From contig DIWP01000040.1 in the NCBI GenBank assembly GCA_002423545.1, positions 44,668 through 108,667 on the forward strand: a stretch of DNA of 64,000 bases. The letters run 5' to 3'. Below are positions 25,314-33,681 of this stretch, one piece after another. Position numbers and translations under genes: made by a program. The stretch comes from Thermoleophilia bacterium UBA6103. GTDB lineage: Bacteria > Actinomycetota > Thermoleophilia > UBA2241. The notes beneath the pieces are model-generated. The model had not been told where the DNA came from and did not search any database. It was given only the letters and a program-made list of their open reading frames with translations. The stretch's first letter is position 1. Every line of letters starts with the position of its first letter.

Positions 25314-26687
25314 TCAGATGTGCTCGGCCGGCTCGAACTGCCTGACGCAGTCGCGGCCGTCGGCCTTGGCCTGATAGAGGGCCTGGTCGGCCAGCTCCAG
25401 CAGATCGTCGACGGCCGTCGCGTCGCGGGGACAGGTCGCGACGCCGCAGCTGATGGTGATGGCTGCGTCGGCGGAGAGGCCGAGGCCGGTGTAGCGGGTG
25501 TTTGCGAGCGTGCGGCGCACGCGCTCGGCCATGAAGACGGCGTTGTCCCCCGGCGTGTTGGGCAGCAGCAGGGTGAACTCCTCGCCGCCGTAGCGGGCGC
25601 AGACGTCGGTGGTGCGTACCGCATCCTGGAGCTGGGCCGCCACCGCCTGCAGCACGCGGTCGCCGGTGGCGTGTCCGTACGTGTCGTTGAAGCGCTTGAA
25701 GTGGTCGATGTCGACCATGACGATGCTCATCGGCGCCTGCTCGTGCAGGCTGCGCTCGACCTCTTCCTGGGCACGGCCGACGAAGTGACGACGGTTGTAG
25801 AGACGGGTGAGATGGTCGGTCACCACCTGCCGGCGGATGCTGTCGTACTTGCGGGCCGTCGCCAGAGCGTTGACGACGTCGCCGCTCAGCGTCTCCAGCG
25901 CTTCGTCTGAGGTGGCGTCGAGATGCGTGCCGGTGGTGCTGGTGGCCAGCAGCACCATCTGTCCCAGGTTCGGCACCGGCAGCGGCAGGGCAAGCTGATG
26001 GGTCATCGTATGAGGGAACAGGCCGCAGCGATGCCCGGTGGTCCTCGTCAGGCACTCGCCGGAGACGGCCCGCTGGAGTGGGCAATCGTCGTGGGCACGG
26101 CAGTCGTCGGCGTTCAGCGAGCGTGAACGCACGCCGAGCGATCCGTCCAGTCGGAAGCCTCCGTCCGGCTGGCGGGTCAGCAGGGCGACGAAGTCGGCCC
26201 GCAGAAACGCCTTGATGCGCGTCAGTGAGTGCTCGATGGTCTCCCGATACGGCAGGGCGGCGTTGAGATCGCGACCGATGCTCGCCACCTCGACGAGCTG
26301 CCGGTTGTCGGCCTGCAGGCGCAGCAGGTCGTTCTCGAGGGTCAGGTCGGCGCCGTCTCTGCCCCCGTGCAGCACCGTCTGCAGCACGCTCAGCAGCGCG
26401 TCGATGCTGTCGCTCCCGTCACAGAGTGCGGCGGCATCGTCTCCGAGCCGGCTGCGTGCCTCACGCAGATGGCGCCGTATGCGAGTGAAGACCAGCAGGT
26501 GCAGAAGAGCGACGAAGACGACGTAGGCGACTGCCAGGCCGACACCGACCCAGAGGACGGCCGTGGATCGCAGGACGGCCAAGGCGATCGCCCAGATCAG
26601 GAGCAGGCTGCCCCCGGCGAGCGCAAGGATGCGGGTCTCCGTTCCGAAGCCACTCCGTTGTCGCGCAGGACCATCGCTCTGACTCAT
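25314..26687 (-). CDS. Membrane diguanylate cyclase, GAF-GGDEF
   Basis: A 457-residue protein with two N-terminal helices (about residues 20-70), a short coiled region, a GAF domain (about 140-285) and a C-terminal GGDEF domain. The active-site loop is GGEEF starting at residue 367, and RTTD five residues before it forms the product-inhibition I-site, so it should make cyclic di-GMP from two GTP with feedback control. The GAF segment carries several Cys and His residues (CRAHDDC, GHRCGLFPH) that could bind metal or sense redox. The start is uncertain: the ATG at 26687 has no strong ribosome site and a GTG lies at 26744. Confidence 0.9.
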   Translation of the reverse strand: MSQSDGPARQRSGFGTETRILALAGGSLLLIWAIALAVLRSTAVLWVGVGLAVAYVVFVALLHLLVFTRIRRHLREARSRLGDDAAALCDGSDSIDALLSVLQTVLHGGRDGADLTLENDLLRLQADNRQLVEVASIGRDLNAALPYRETIEHSLTRIKAFLRADFVALLTRQPDGGFRLDGSLGVRSRSLNADDCRAHDDCPLQRAVSGECLTRTTGHRCGLFPHTMTHQLALPLPVPNLGQMVLLATSTTGTHLDATSDEALETLSGDVVNALATARKYDSIRRQVVTDHLTRLYNRRHFVGRAQEEVERSLHEQAPMSIVMVDIDHFKRFNDTYGHATGDRVLQAVAAQLQDAVRTTDVCARYGGEEFTLLLPNTPGDNAVFMAERVRRTLANTRYTGLGLSADAAITISCGVATCPRDATAVDDLLELADQALYQAKADGRDCVRQFEPAEHI

Positions 26688-27275
26688 CGCCGCCAAGCCG
26701 TCTCCGCTGGTCGAATGGACGATCGGCGCGACACGGCCCGCCACGTCGCCGGATCGCCGTGCTGTCTGCGCAGCCGCGACTCGGCGGCGAAGCGGCGCTT
26801 CGGATCTCGCCAGACGCCTCGCTCCGTCTCATGTATCGGCAGCCTGCGCCGGCGGATGAAGCTGGAGCGTCGCCGAGCCGGACAGACGTCACGAGACGTC
26901 GGTCGCGACGGCGCCGCCCATGGCTCGCCGCCCGCGCCTGGCCGCCGCCGGCGTCGCAGGAGAAGGTGTGTCAGATGTGGCGGCTCAGGACGCGTCGATC
27001 GAGCGTCCGCCGGGGGATCGCCCGCCGTTCGCTCTGGCGCCGGTCGGGCATGTAGTGGGGGCAGGTGACGCAGATGGCGTTGCACAGCAGGCGCGTGTCG
27101 ACGTCGGCGGTGCAGATCATCGGCGGCTGTCGTCGGCCGCTTTCGGTGTTCTCCATCTCGGTCACCACGGGCTCTCGGCGTCGGCAGACGCACGTGCGGA
27201 CAGTGTCCTGATACGCCGCCGGAGGGCAGAGTCCTGCGCCGTGGACGCCCGCCCGGAGACCCGATGGAGGCGGGA
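26688..27275. other. 588-bp interval between diguanylate cyclase and response regulator
   Basis: Apart from the small minus-strand ORF at 26971-27156, the interval shows no confident gene. A small hairpin CGAAGCG / CGCTTCG with a 1-nt loop occurs near 26785-26800. The left part (26688-26970) is presumably the promoter region of the diguanylate cyclase gene plus the 3' end of the small gene. Confidence 0.5.
26971..27156 (-). CDS. Small Cys-rich protein with DRRxxERR motif
   Basis: A putative 61-residue protein. It has a cysteine cluster (LCNAICVTCPHY, plus an earlier Cys) that looks like a small metal or zinc-knuckle site, then a basic C-terminus containing DRRQSERRAIPRRTLDRR. The same DRRxxERR pattern appears in the 94-residue protein at 43757-44041, which supports a real gene. 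GTG codons at 27165 and 27168 are alternative starts; no strong ribosome site is visible. It sits between two signalling genes on the same strand. No known family is recognised. Confidence 0.45.
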   Translation of the reverse strand: MENTESGRRQPPMICTADVDTRLLCNAICVTCPHYMPDRRQSERRAIPRRTLDRRVLSRHI

Positions 27276-27638
27276 TCAGAGGTAGCCCTGGATGACCGAG
27301 AGCACCTGCGCGATGCGGAACGGCTTGGTGATGTACCCGTCGATCCCGATGCCGCTGGCCAGCTCGATGTCGGTGGCCATGGCCTTGGCGCTCAGGCCGA
27401 CTATCGGGATGCCTTGCGTCGACGGGTCGGACTTGATGGCCGCGACGGCTTCGTAGCCGCTCATGACCGGCATCATCATGTCCATGAGGATCAGGTCGGG
27501 CCGATGACGGGTCGCCAGGTCGACGGCTTCACGGCCGTTCCCAGCCTTGAGGACCGCGTATCCGCTCGCCTCCAGTGAGACCGAGACGATGTTGAGGATG
27601 TCCGGGTCGTCGTCGGCGACCAGGATCGCTTTCTGCAT
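27276..27638 (-). CDS. Single-domain response regulator (CheY-like)
   Basis: A 120-residue receiver domain without an output domain. The acidic pocket is DDD at residues 9-11, the phospho-acceptor is D53 in LMDMMMP, and K105 lies in ITKPF. It should be phosphorylated by a histidine kinase and act by protein-protein contact. It starts 14 nt after the stop of the hybrid-type kinase gene on the same strand, so the two form one operon and probably one phosphorelay. GAAGGTGG lies about 10 nt before the ATG at 27638. Confidence 0.92.
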   Translation of the reverse strand: MQKAILVADDDPDILNIVSVSLEASGYAVLKAGNGREAVDLATRHRPDLILMDMMMPVMSGYEAVAAIKSDPSTQGIPIVGLSAKAMATDIELASGIGIDGYITKPFRIAQVLSVIQGYL

Positions 27639-27652
27639 GCGTGTCACCACCT

Positions 27653-29530
27653 TCAGGCCGTGGCCGTCGTGGGTGTCTGCGTCTCCACCGCCGTCCATAT
27701 CGGCAGAGTGAAGATGAAGCTGGAGCCCTTGCCGAGGTGGCTCTGCAGCCTGATGGTGCCGCCGTGCAGCTCCACCAGCTCCTTGGTGATCGCCAGGCCC
27801 AGGCCCGTACCGCCCTGGGAGCGTGTCGACGACGAGTCGATCTGCGTGAAGCGCTGGAAGATCCGGTCCTGGTCCTCGCGGGCGATCCCGACGCCGGTGT
27901 CGGTCACCCAGATCTCGACCGTGCCGTCGTGGCGACGGGCCTCGACGCTCACGCTGCCGTTCTCGTGCGTGTACTTGATGGCGTTGCTGAGCAGGTTGAG
28001 GAGGATCTGGTTGAGCTTGTTCGGGTCGGCATCCACCATCGGCAGGTCGGTCGGCAGAAAGGTCGAGACCTTGATGCGCTTCTCGGCTGCCTTGGGCTTG
28101 ATCACCGGCAGGACGCCGAGCAGGGCGGCGCGCAGATCCACGGCCTCGCGCCGCAGCTCGAGCCGGCCGGCCTCGATCTTGGTGAGGTCGAGGATGTCGT
28201 TGATGAGGTTCAACAGCGACTCGCCGTTGTTGAGGATGCTGCTGACGAAGCTCAGCTGCTTCTCGTCGAGGGACCCTGCCATGCCGCTGAGCAGCATGTC
28301 GCTGTAGCCGATGATGGACGTGAGCGGGGTGCGCAGCTCGTGACTCATCGTCGCCATGAAGTCGCTCTTGAGCTCGTCGAGGTGGGTCAGCTCCTCGTTC
28401 GCCCGGCGCAGCTCCTCGTTCACGTGGCGCAGCGCTTCCATGTACTGCATGGTGCCGATGGCCAGTGCCAGCTGAGCGCACAGTGAGTCCAGCGTCGCCA
28501 GCCGCTCACGGTCGACCGGCTCACTGCGGCCCAGGAGCAGGCAGAGGAATCCGAGACGCCGGTCCTGGCTCTCGATACGGCAGGTCACCAGACGCTGGAA
28601 GCCGTCGTGGGCGGCCGCTTCCAGAAGACGGGCCGACAGGGTGTCGGTGGGATGATCGCAGACGGCCGTCGCCTTGCCGTGAACCAGCTCTTCGACGCCG
28701 AGGTCGGTGAGCTGACGGGCAGTCTGGGGCGTGGCGTCGCCGAGCCGGGCGGTGACGGCGCCGTCCTCGGCCACCGTGTCGCTGACCCGTGCAAAAGCGG
28801 CGCCGGCGCCGAGGACGCCGGCCACCTCGCGCAGCGCGTCGTCGAGCAGCTCGGCGACGTCGTGGTGGCGCAGGAACACGCGGCTGGAATCGCTCAGCGT
28901 CCGCAGTTGCCGGTTGACCGCCCGGACGTCGTCGAGCTGTCGCTCCGCCCGTTCGTTGGCCGAGCGCAGGCGGCTGTTGGAGCGGTAGAGAGCCTGCGCC
29001 AGCATGCCGGTCAGCAGGCCGATGAGCAGGAACCCCGCCAGCCGTACGCCGACGGTCTGCGCGTGCCAGTCCGACGGCAACGGGCCCGGGCCGATGGTCG
29101 TGTCGTTGACGAGGATGTCCAGGCGCTCGAGCGCCCACAGGCACCCGTAGAGAAGACTGACGCTCACCGCGACCAGGTACGAGGCCCAGGGCGGCAGCAG
29201 CAGGCTCGCCAGGATGATCGGCCACAGATAGAAGATGGCGACCGCGCTCAGCACGCCGCCCGTGTAGGCGACGGCGACGCTGATGAGCGCTGCGTCGACC
29301 ACGACCATGGTGATGCAGGCGAGGGTCTGACGACCGTCGCGGGCGAGCAACGAGAAGGGGATGTTCGAGAGGGCGAAGACGACGCAGACCAGAAGCAGGA
29401 TCAGCGACGGCGTATCGGGTTCGCGCACGTAGAGCACGCCACCGGCGGCCAGGGTGGCGAGGCTCAATATGGTGCGCGCCCAGAGGACGTCGCTGAGGTG
29501 CTCGCGTGTGTCTGTGTTGCTGTGTGACAT
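27653..29530 (-). CDS. Membrane sensor histidine kinase with GAF domain
   Basis: A 625-residue kinase. Six hydrophobic segments fill residues 15-190, similar to MASE-type sensor regions. A short coiled coil, a GAF domain (about 215-375), a second coiled coil and the HisKA domain follow, with the phospho-accepting H397 in SHELRTP. The HATPase domain shows the N box NLLSNAIKY, the G1 box DTGVGI and the G2 box GGTGLGLAI. The kinase probably phosphorylates the CheY-like protein encoded 14 nt downstream. The signal is unknown. The ATG at 29530 has only a weak ribosome site; a longer frame to 29719 would enter the divergent promoter. Confidence 0.9.
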   Translation of the reverse strand: MSHSNTDTREHLSDVLWARTILSLATLAAGGVLYVREPDTPSLILLLVCVVFALSNIPFSLLARDGRQTLACITMVVVDAALISVAVAYTGGVLSAVAIFYLWPIILASLLLPPWASYLVAVSVSLLYGCLWALERLDILVNDTTIGPGPLPSDWHAQTVGVRLAGFLLIGLLTGMLAQALYRSNSRLRSANERAERQLDDVRAVNRQLRTLSDSSRVFLRHHDVAELLDDALREVAGVLGAGAAFARVSDTVAEDGAVTARLGDATPQTARQLTDLGVEELVHGKATAVCDHPTDTLSARLLEAAAHDGFQRLVTCRIESQDRRLGFLCLLLGRSEPVDRERLATLDSLCAQLALAIGTMQYMEALRHVNEELRRANEELTHLDELKSDFMATMSHELRTPLTSIIGYSDMLLSGMAGSLDEKQLSFVSSILNNGESLLNLINDILDLTKIEAGRLELRREAVDLRAALLGVLPVIKPKAAEKRIKVSTFLPTDLPMVDADPNKLNQILLNLLSNAIKYTHENGSVSVEARRHDGTVEIWVTDTGVGIAREDQDRIFQRFTQIDSSSTRSQGGTGLGLAITKELVELHGGTIRLQSHLGKGSSFIFTLPIWTAVETQTPTTATA

Positions 29531-29763
29531 GTCTTGCCGGCGGCGGGCCGGGATGATGACTGCCGCCGCCGCGGTTCTTTTCTCGACCGTTGGGCAGGGT
29601 TCCTTGAGGCGGTCGGCGAACGAGGGCGATGCATCCCGACGACGCGGGCCGTGACTCCACGAGGTCGCGGTCGCCGGGTGGCCCTTGTGCCCGATGGGCA
29701 AACATGGCATCTGTAGCACCGCACAGGCCGTGTCGTGCGGTCGTCAGAAGACGAGGAGCTTCG

Positions 29764-31149
29764 GTGTCCGTTCCCTGCGTCGTCCTCGCCGGCCTCGAGT
29801 CGGGACCGGCGGTCTCGCTGGCCGCCGGCGCCCTCCTCGCCGGCCTCGGCGAGCAGCGCTCGACGCGCCCGGTTCTGGTGGGGCTCGACAGCTGCCTCTG
29901 GCGGCTGCTGTACGAGAGCCCCGGCAGAGCGCCACGGGTGCTCGACCCGGCGCTGCATACCCAGGCGGTCGCGGCCGAGCTCTTCGAGTACTGGACCGAG
30001 ACCGCCGATCTGGCCGTCGTCGTGGCGGCGCGTCCGCTGCTGGACAGCTGGGAGGGGGTCGGCGGTTCTCGGGCTCTGGACTACGCGGCTCGGCTGGATG
30101 CGCCGGTGATACTGGTGCTCGACGCTCGCGAGCGGGGTGCCACCGCGGCGGCCACGGTGGTCGGCGCGCGGGCCCTGGCGGGCAAGGCCGATGTGGCCGG
30201 CATCATCGTCGTCGGCCTCGAGGACGGTCCGGCGGGACGCGAACTCGACGAGGCGCTGCGGCGACAGACAGACATCCCCATCCTGGGGCGTGTCCCGCCA
30301 CAGCTGGCGGAACAGTACGTGCGCCAGCTCGCCGTCCTGACCGGCACCGTCAAGACGATCGGCCCCAAGCCCCCGGCGAACGCCGCGCTGCGTCTCTGTG
30401 AGGAGGCCTCCGGCTATCTCAAGCTCGATGAGATCGACGCCACCGCCGCGCGACGCGGCTATCTCCCGGCCGTCACGCGCAAGCTGTTCGCCCGCGACCA
30501 GGGTCCGCTGCTCGGGGGGCTCTCGCTGGGCGTGGGGTGGGGCCCTCCGCTGCAGCCTCTGGCGCTCGAGAACATCGACGTCCTGCAGGCGGCCGGAGTG
30601 GAGCTGCGGCCGCTCAACATCGCCCGGGACCGGGCGCTGCCGAGGGGGATCAGCGGCCTGCTGCTCGCCGGCCAGCTCGACGAGGAGGGCCTGACAACCT
30701 TCACGGCCAACGGTCCGCTGATGGCCGAGATGGCGCGCGCCATCGACGACGGCCTGCCGACCCTGGCTTTCGGCGGCGGCGCGCTGCTGCTCCTGCGGCG
30801 GCTCTCGGACAGCCGCGGCCGCAGCCACCAGCTGGTGGGTGCCGTGCCGGCCGAGGCCGAGCTGATCGAGTGGTACACGCGGCCGCGATACGTACGGGTC
30901 GCGGCCACGCGTCAGAACCCCTACGACGAAGGCGACAACGTCCTCTACGAGCTGTTCGACCTCGAGTATCTCGTCCTGGAGCAGGAATCGTTCGCCTATC
31001 GCGTCCGCACCGCCGATGGGGAGGCGCAGGCCGAGGGCTTCGCGTTCCACCGCTGTCTGGCCACGTCCCTCTATGCCAGCATGGCGCTCTCACCGGCCCT
31101 GGCGGACCGGTTCATCGAGGCGATGCGGCTGGCCGGGACCTGGGAGTGA
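29764..31149 (+). CDS. CobB/CbiA-like protein without catalytic residues
   Basis: A 461-residue protein with the two-domain layout of cobyrinate a,c-diamide synthase: an N-terminal P-loop-type ATPase domain (about 1-200), then a class I glutamine amidotransferase-like domain (about 255-461). Family blocks include DAPVILVLDARERG, ADVAGIIVVGLEDG and TDIPILGRVPP. The Walker A loop, however, is replaced by AGLESGPAVSLAAG, with no GKT. The MGLFDG region reads ARPLLDSWEG, and the amidotransferase Cys of ECGG is missing (LAFGGGALLLL). Amidation of a corrinoid is therefore unlikely. GAGGAG precedes the GTG at 29764 by 5 nt. It is 19 nt upstream of nicotinate phosphoribosyltransferase and surely cotranscribed. 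Confidence 0.7.
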   Translation: MSVPCVVLAGLESGPAVSLAAGALLAGLGEQRSTRPVLVGLDSCLWRLLYESPGRAPRVLDPALHTQAVAAELFEYWTETADLAVVVAARPLLDSWEGVGGSRALDYAARLDAPVILVLDARERGATAAATVVGARALAGKADVAGIIVVGLEDGPAGRELDEALRRQTDIPILGRVPPQLAEQYVRQLAVLTGTVKTIGPKPPANAALRLCEEASGYLKLDEIDATAARRGYLPAVTRKLFARDQGPLLGGLSLGVGWGPPLQPLALENIDVLQAAGVELRPLNIARDRALPRGISGLLLAGQLDEEGLTTFTANGPLMAEMARAIDDGLPTLAFGGGALLLLRRLSDSRGRSHQLVGAVPAEAELIEWYTRPRYVRVAATRQNPYDEGDNVLYELFDLEYLVLEQESFAYRVRTADGEAQAEGFAFHRCLATSLYASMALSPALADRFIEAMRLAGTWE

Positions 31150-31168
31150 CGGCGTTGGGAGCAGCCCG

Positions 31169-32296
31169 ATGACGGTCGCGCATCGATCGCGGCTCGACCC
31201 GGAGGTCTTCGCCCTTCCCGTGGACCGTCTGCGGGCCGGCTATTACAGCGATGCCTACTTCAACTACACGAAGTCGGTCCTCGAGCACGGTGACATGCAC
31301 ACGTCCGTGCTCATGCAGGTCTTCCAGAAGCACGCCGGGGCCGTCCTGGGAGGCATGGACGAGGCGATCGCCATCCTCAGACTGTGCAGCGGGCGCTTCG
31401 AGAACGGTGCCGCGGGAGCCGGCGGGAGCACCGCGACCGGCGTCTGGCACCCCGGCTGGCAGGACCTCACGGTCTGTGCGCTTTTCGACGGCGACCGTCT
31501 GGAGCCCTGGGAGACGGTGATGACCATCGAGGGCGACTACAGCCTGTTCGCCCATCTCGAGACTGTGTATCTGGGCGTGCTCTCGCGGCGCACGCTCGTG
31601 GCGACCAACGTGCGCCGCGTGGTGGACGCCGCGGCGGGCAAGTCGATCCTCTTCTTCCCGGCTCGCTTCGACCACTACCGGGTGCAGACCGGCGACGGCT
31701 ACGCGGCGCACGTCGCCGGCGCCATCGGCGTCTCGACCGACGCCCAGGCGTCGTGGTGGGGCGGCAAGGGCATGGGGACGGTGCCGCACGGCCTCATCGC
31801 CGCCTGCGGCGGGGACACGGTGGCGGCGACGCGGCGCTTCGCCGACCTGTACTACCCAGAGGTCAACGTCGTGGCGCTGGTCGACTTCGACAACGATTGC
31901 GTGGGTACGTCGCTGGCCTGTGCCCGGGCGCTCGGCGAGCGGCTCTGGGGGGTGCGTCTCGACACGTCCGAGACCATGGTCGACACGTCGCTCTGGCATT
32001 CGATGGGGCAGTTCCGGCCCAACGGTGTGTGTCCGGAGCTGGTCCGGGCGGTGCGGCAGGCACTCGACGCCGAGGGCTTCCATGGTGTCAAGATAGTGGT
32101 GAGCGGCGGCTTCGACGCCGGCAAGATCGCCGCCTTCGAGGCAGCCGGAGTGCCGGCCGACGCGTACGGGGTCGGCAGCAGCCTGTTGCGCGGCGAGACG
32201 GACTTCACGGCCGACGTCGTCCTGGTGGAGGGACGGCCGTGTGCCAAGGAGGGTCGCCGGCACCGGCCCAACGCGCGGCTCGCCCAGGTCTTCTGA
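31169..32296 (+). CDS. pncB: Nicotinate phosphoribosyltransferase
   Basis: A 375-residue enzyme of NAD salvage, converting nicotinate and PRPP (with ATP) to nicotinate mononucleotide in the cytosol. The N-terminal YYSDAYFNYTKSVLE, the MGTVPHGLI segment carrying the expected active-site His, the LVDFDND strand, GVRLDTSE, and the phosphate-binding VVSGGFDAGKI and YGVGSSLLRGETDF motifs agree with the PncB-type group. GGGAG lies about 7 nt before the ATG at 31169. The gene follows the CobB-like gene, and a nicotinamidase-type gene stands 184 bp downstream, giving a coherent nicotinamide-to-NaMN route. Confidence 0.88.
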   Translation: MTVAHRSRLDPEVFALPVDRLRAGYYSDAYFNYTKSVLEHGDMHTSVLMQVFQKHAGAVLGGMDEAIAILRLCSGRFENGAAGAGGSTATGVWHPGWQDLTVCALFDGDRLEPWETVMTIEGDYSLFAHLETVYLGVLSRRTLVATNVRRVVDAAAGKSILFFPARFDHYRVQTGDGYAAHVAGAIGVSTDAQASWWGGKGMGTVPHGLIAACGGDTVAATRRFADLYYPEVNVVALVDFDNDCVGTSLACARALGERLWGVRLDTSETMVDTSLWHSMGQFRPNGVCPELVRAVRQALDAEGFHGVKIVVSGGFDAGKIAAFEAAGVPADAYGVGSSLLRGETDFTADVVLVEGRPCAKEGRRHRPNARLAQVF

Positions 32297-32356
32297 CCTG
32301 TGCAGGATCGCGTGGTGAACGCAGGAGCCGCACGGCCGGGCCCTCGGGCAGCGCGG

Positions 32357-32444
32357 TCACGGATACGGGCACGCACGCTCACGCATACGGTGAAGCACGG
32401 TCACGCATACGGTGAAGCACGGCCACGCATGCGGGTACATTCCC
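32357..32444. repeat. 22-bp-period tandem repeat before the nicotinamidase gene
   Basis: Two perfect 22-bp copies lie at 32379-32400 and 32401-32422; the unit starts TCACGCATACGGTGAAGC. The 22 bases before them (32357-32378) match in about 17 positions, and the 22 after keep CACGCAT and CGG, so four units lie in register. Twenty-two bases is two helical turns, so all copies face the same side of DNA. The array ends about 37 bp upstream of the nicotinamidase GTG and may be an operator array. The rest of 32297-32480 shows no gene. Confidence 0.8.
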
Positions 32445-32480
32445 GGCAGATGACGTCGGTCATATGAGGAGGCGATGGAC

Positions 32481-33011
32481 GTGAAGGCGATCATCGTCAT
32501 CGACATGATCAACGGGTTCTGCAGAGGGGGGAACCTCTACAGCGAACGGTTCGCACGGCTGGTACCGAAGGTGCGCCACCACCTCGAGCGCGAGATGGCC
32601 GCCGGCAGCACGGCGATCTTCCTGGTCGACACGCACGCACCCGACGATCCGGAGTTCGCGATGTTCCCCGAGCACTGCGTGGCCGGCTCCGGTGAGGACG
32701 AGGTCGTCGACGAGCTGAGGGATCTGGCCGAGCGCTCGATCGTGATCCGCAAGGACCGCTTCTCCGGCTTTCACGCGACCGGGCTGGACGAGGCGCTGGC
32801 GCAGCTGGCGCCTGACGAGGTGGAGGTCGTCGGGGTGTGCACCGACATCTGCGTGCTGCACACGGTGGCCGGCCTGCGCGACAGACGATTCGTCACCTCC
32901 GTCCGCGCCGACCTCGTGGACACCTACGACGCGCCCGGCCACCCGGCCGAGGAGATGGGTCGCTTCGCTCTGGCGCACATGCGGGACGTGCTCGGTGCGA
33001 CGGTGAGGTGA
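32481..33011 (+). CDS. pncA: Nicotinamidase/isochorismatase-family hydrolase
   Basis: A 176-residue cysteine hydrolase. The catalytic triad is D8 (VIDMINGF), K91 (IRKDRFSGF) and C124 (VCTDICVL); the metal-site residues D50 and H52 (VDTHAPDD) and H65 (FPEHC) are those of nicotinamidases, which turn nicotinamide into nicotinate. The adjacent pncB supports this role. I chose the GTG at 32481 because AGGAGG (32467-32472) is 8 nt away; the ATG at 32475 would leave only 2 nt. The 22-bp tandem repeat upstream may regulate it. A general isochorismatase-like hydrolase remains possible. Confidence 0.82.
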   Translation: MKAIIVIDMINGFCRGGNLYSERFARLVPKVRHHLEREMAAGSTAIFLVDTHAPDDPEFAMFPEHCVAGSGEDEVVDELRDLAERSIVIRKDRFSGFHATGLDEALAQLAPDEVEVVGVCTDICVLHTVAGLRDRRFVTSVRADLVDTYDAPGHPAEEMGRFALAHMRDVLGATVR

Positions 33012-33140
33012 TGTCCCGGGCGTTGCGGGGAGTGGGCCGGCGCCGGGCTTTGACGCCGGACCCCCACACGCGCTAGAGTCCATGGCGGAGTCATACTGTC
33101 CGGCTCGTTGCGCGGTGGCGTGAAAGGCGGTGATCGGAAC

Positions 33141-33587
33141 ATGGGTCTGCAGCTCACTCGCGGCAGCGAGTATGCCCTGCGGGCGATGCTCTATCTGGCC
33201 GAGCGGCCGGAGCAGGAGGTCAGCGCGCTGCGCGCCGTCAGCAGCGCCAAGGACGTCCCCGAGAGCTTCATGGCCAAGATCTTCCAGAGCCTTGTGCACG
33301 CCGGTCTGGTGGCCTCGCATCGCGGTGCTCGCGGCGGCTTCTCTCTGGCGCGTCCCGCCGGCGAGATCACGGTCGCTGAGGTCATCGAGGCCATCGACGG
33401 TCCCATCGCTCTCAATACCTGTGTGATCCACCCTGAGTCGTGTGACCAGAGCACCGGTTGTCCTGTCCACGAGGTGTGGGTCCGTGCCCAGGGGGCGATG
33501 ATGGACGTCCTCGCCGGCGTCACCTTCGCCGATCTGGTCGCCGAGCCTCTCGCCGGCGCAGTAGAACGGGATCCGGCGCTGCTCTGA
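33141..33587 (+). CDS. Rrf2-family transcriptional regulator with Fe-S ligands
   Basis: A 148-residue winged-helix repressor/activator. The N-terminal helix-turn-helix reads YALRAMLYLA and the wing includes GARGGFSLARP. Three cysteines C94, C101 and C107 are placed as in IscR/NsrR/RsrR-type members that carry an iron-sulfur cluster, so it may sense redox state, NO or cluster supply. The ATG at 33141 has AAAGGCGGTGA upstream. It follows the nicotinamidase gene by 129 bp on the same strand, so it may control the NAD-salvage cluster or act elsewhere; the sequence does not decide. Confidence 0.85.
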   Translation: MGLQLTRGSEYALRAMLYLAERPEQEVSALRAVSSAKDVPESFMAKIFQSLVHAGLVASHRGARGGFSLARPAGEITVAEVIEAIDGPIALNTCVIHPESCDQSTGCPVHEVWVRAQGAMMDVLAGVTFADLVAEPLAGAVERDPALL

Positions 33588-33681
33588 GCCGTGTGGTCAC
33601 GGGTGCGGTGCACCGCGGACCCGCTCCGGACCTCGTTGTCACAGCGAGCCCCAGACCGGCTGTGAGCCGCGTCAGCGCCCG

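Noticed and set aside
29660..29763. Possible GEMM (c-di-GMP) riboswitch because of GGGCAAAC before the CobB-like gene
   Set aside because: Only one GCAAA-type element is present and I cannot fold the two-helix GEMM core with its tetraloop and receptor. A covariance-model search would decide.
29764..31149. Functional cobyrinate a,c-diamide synthase of cobalamin synthesis
   Set aside because: Walker A and amidotransferase Cys are missing and no other cobalamin gene is in the window.
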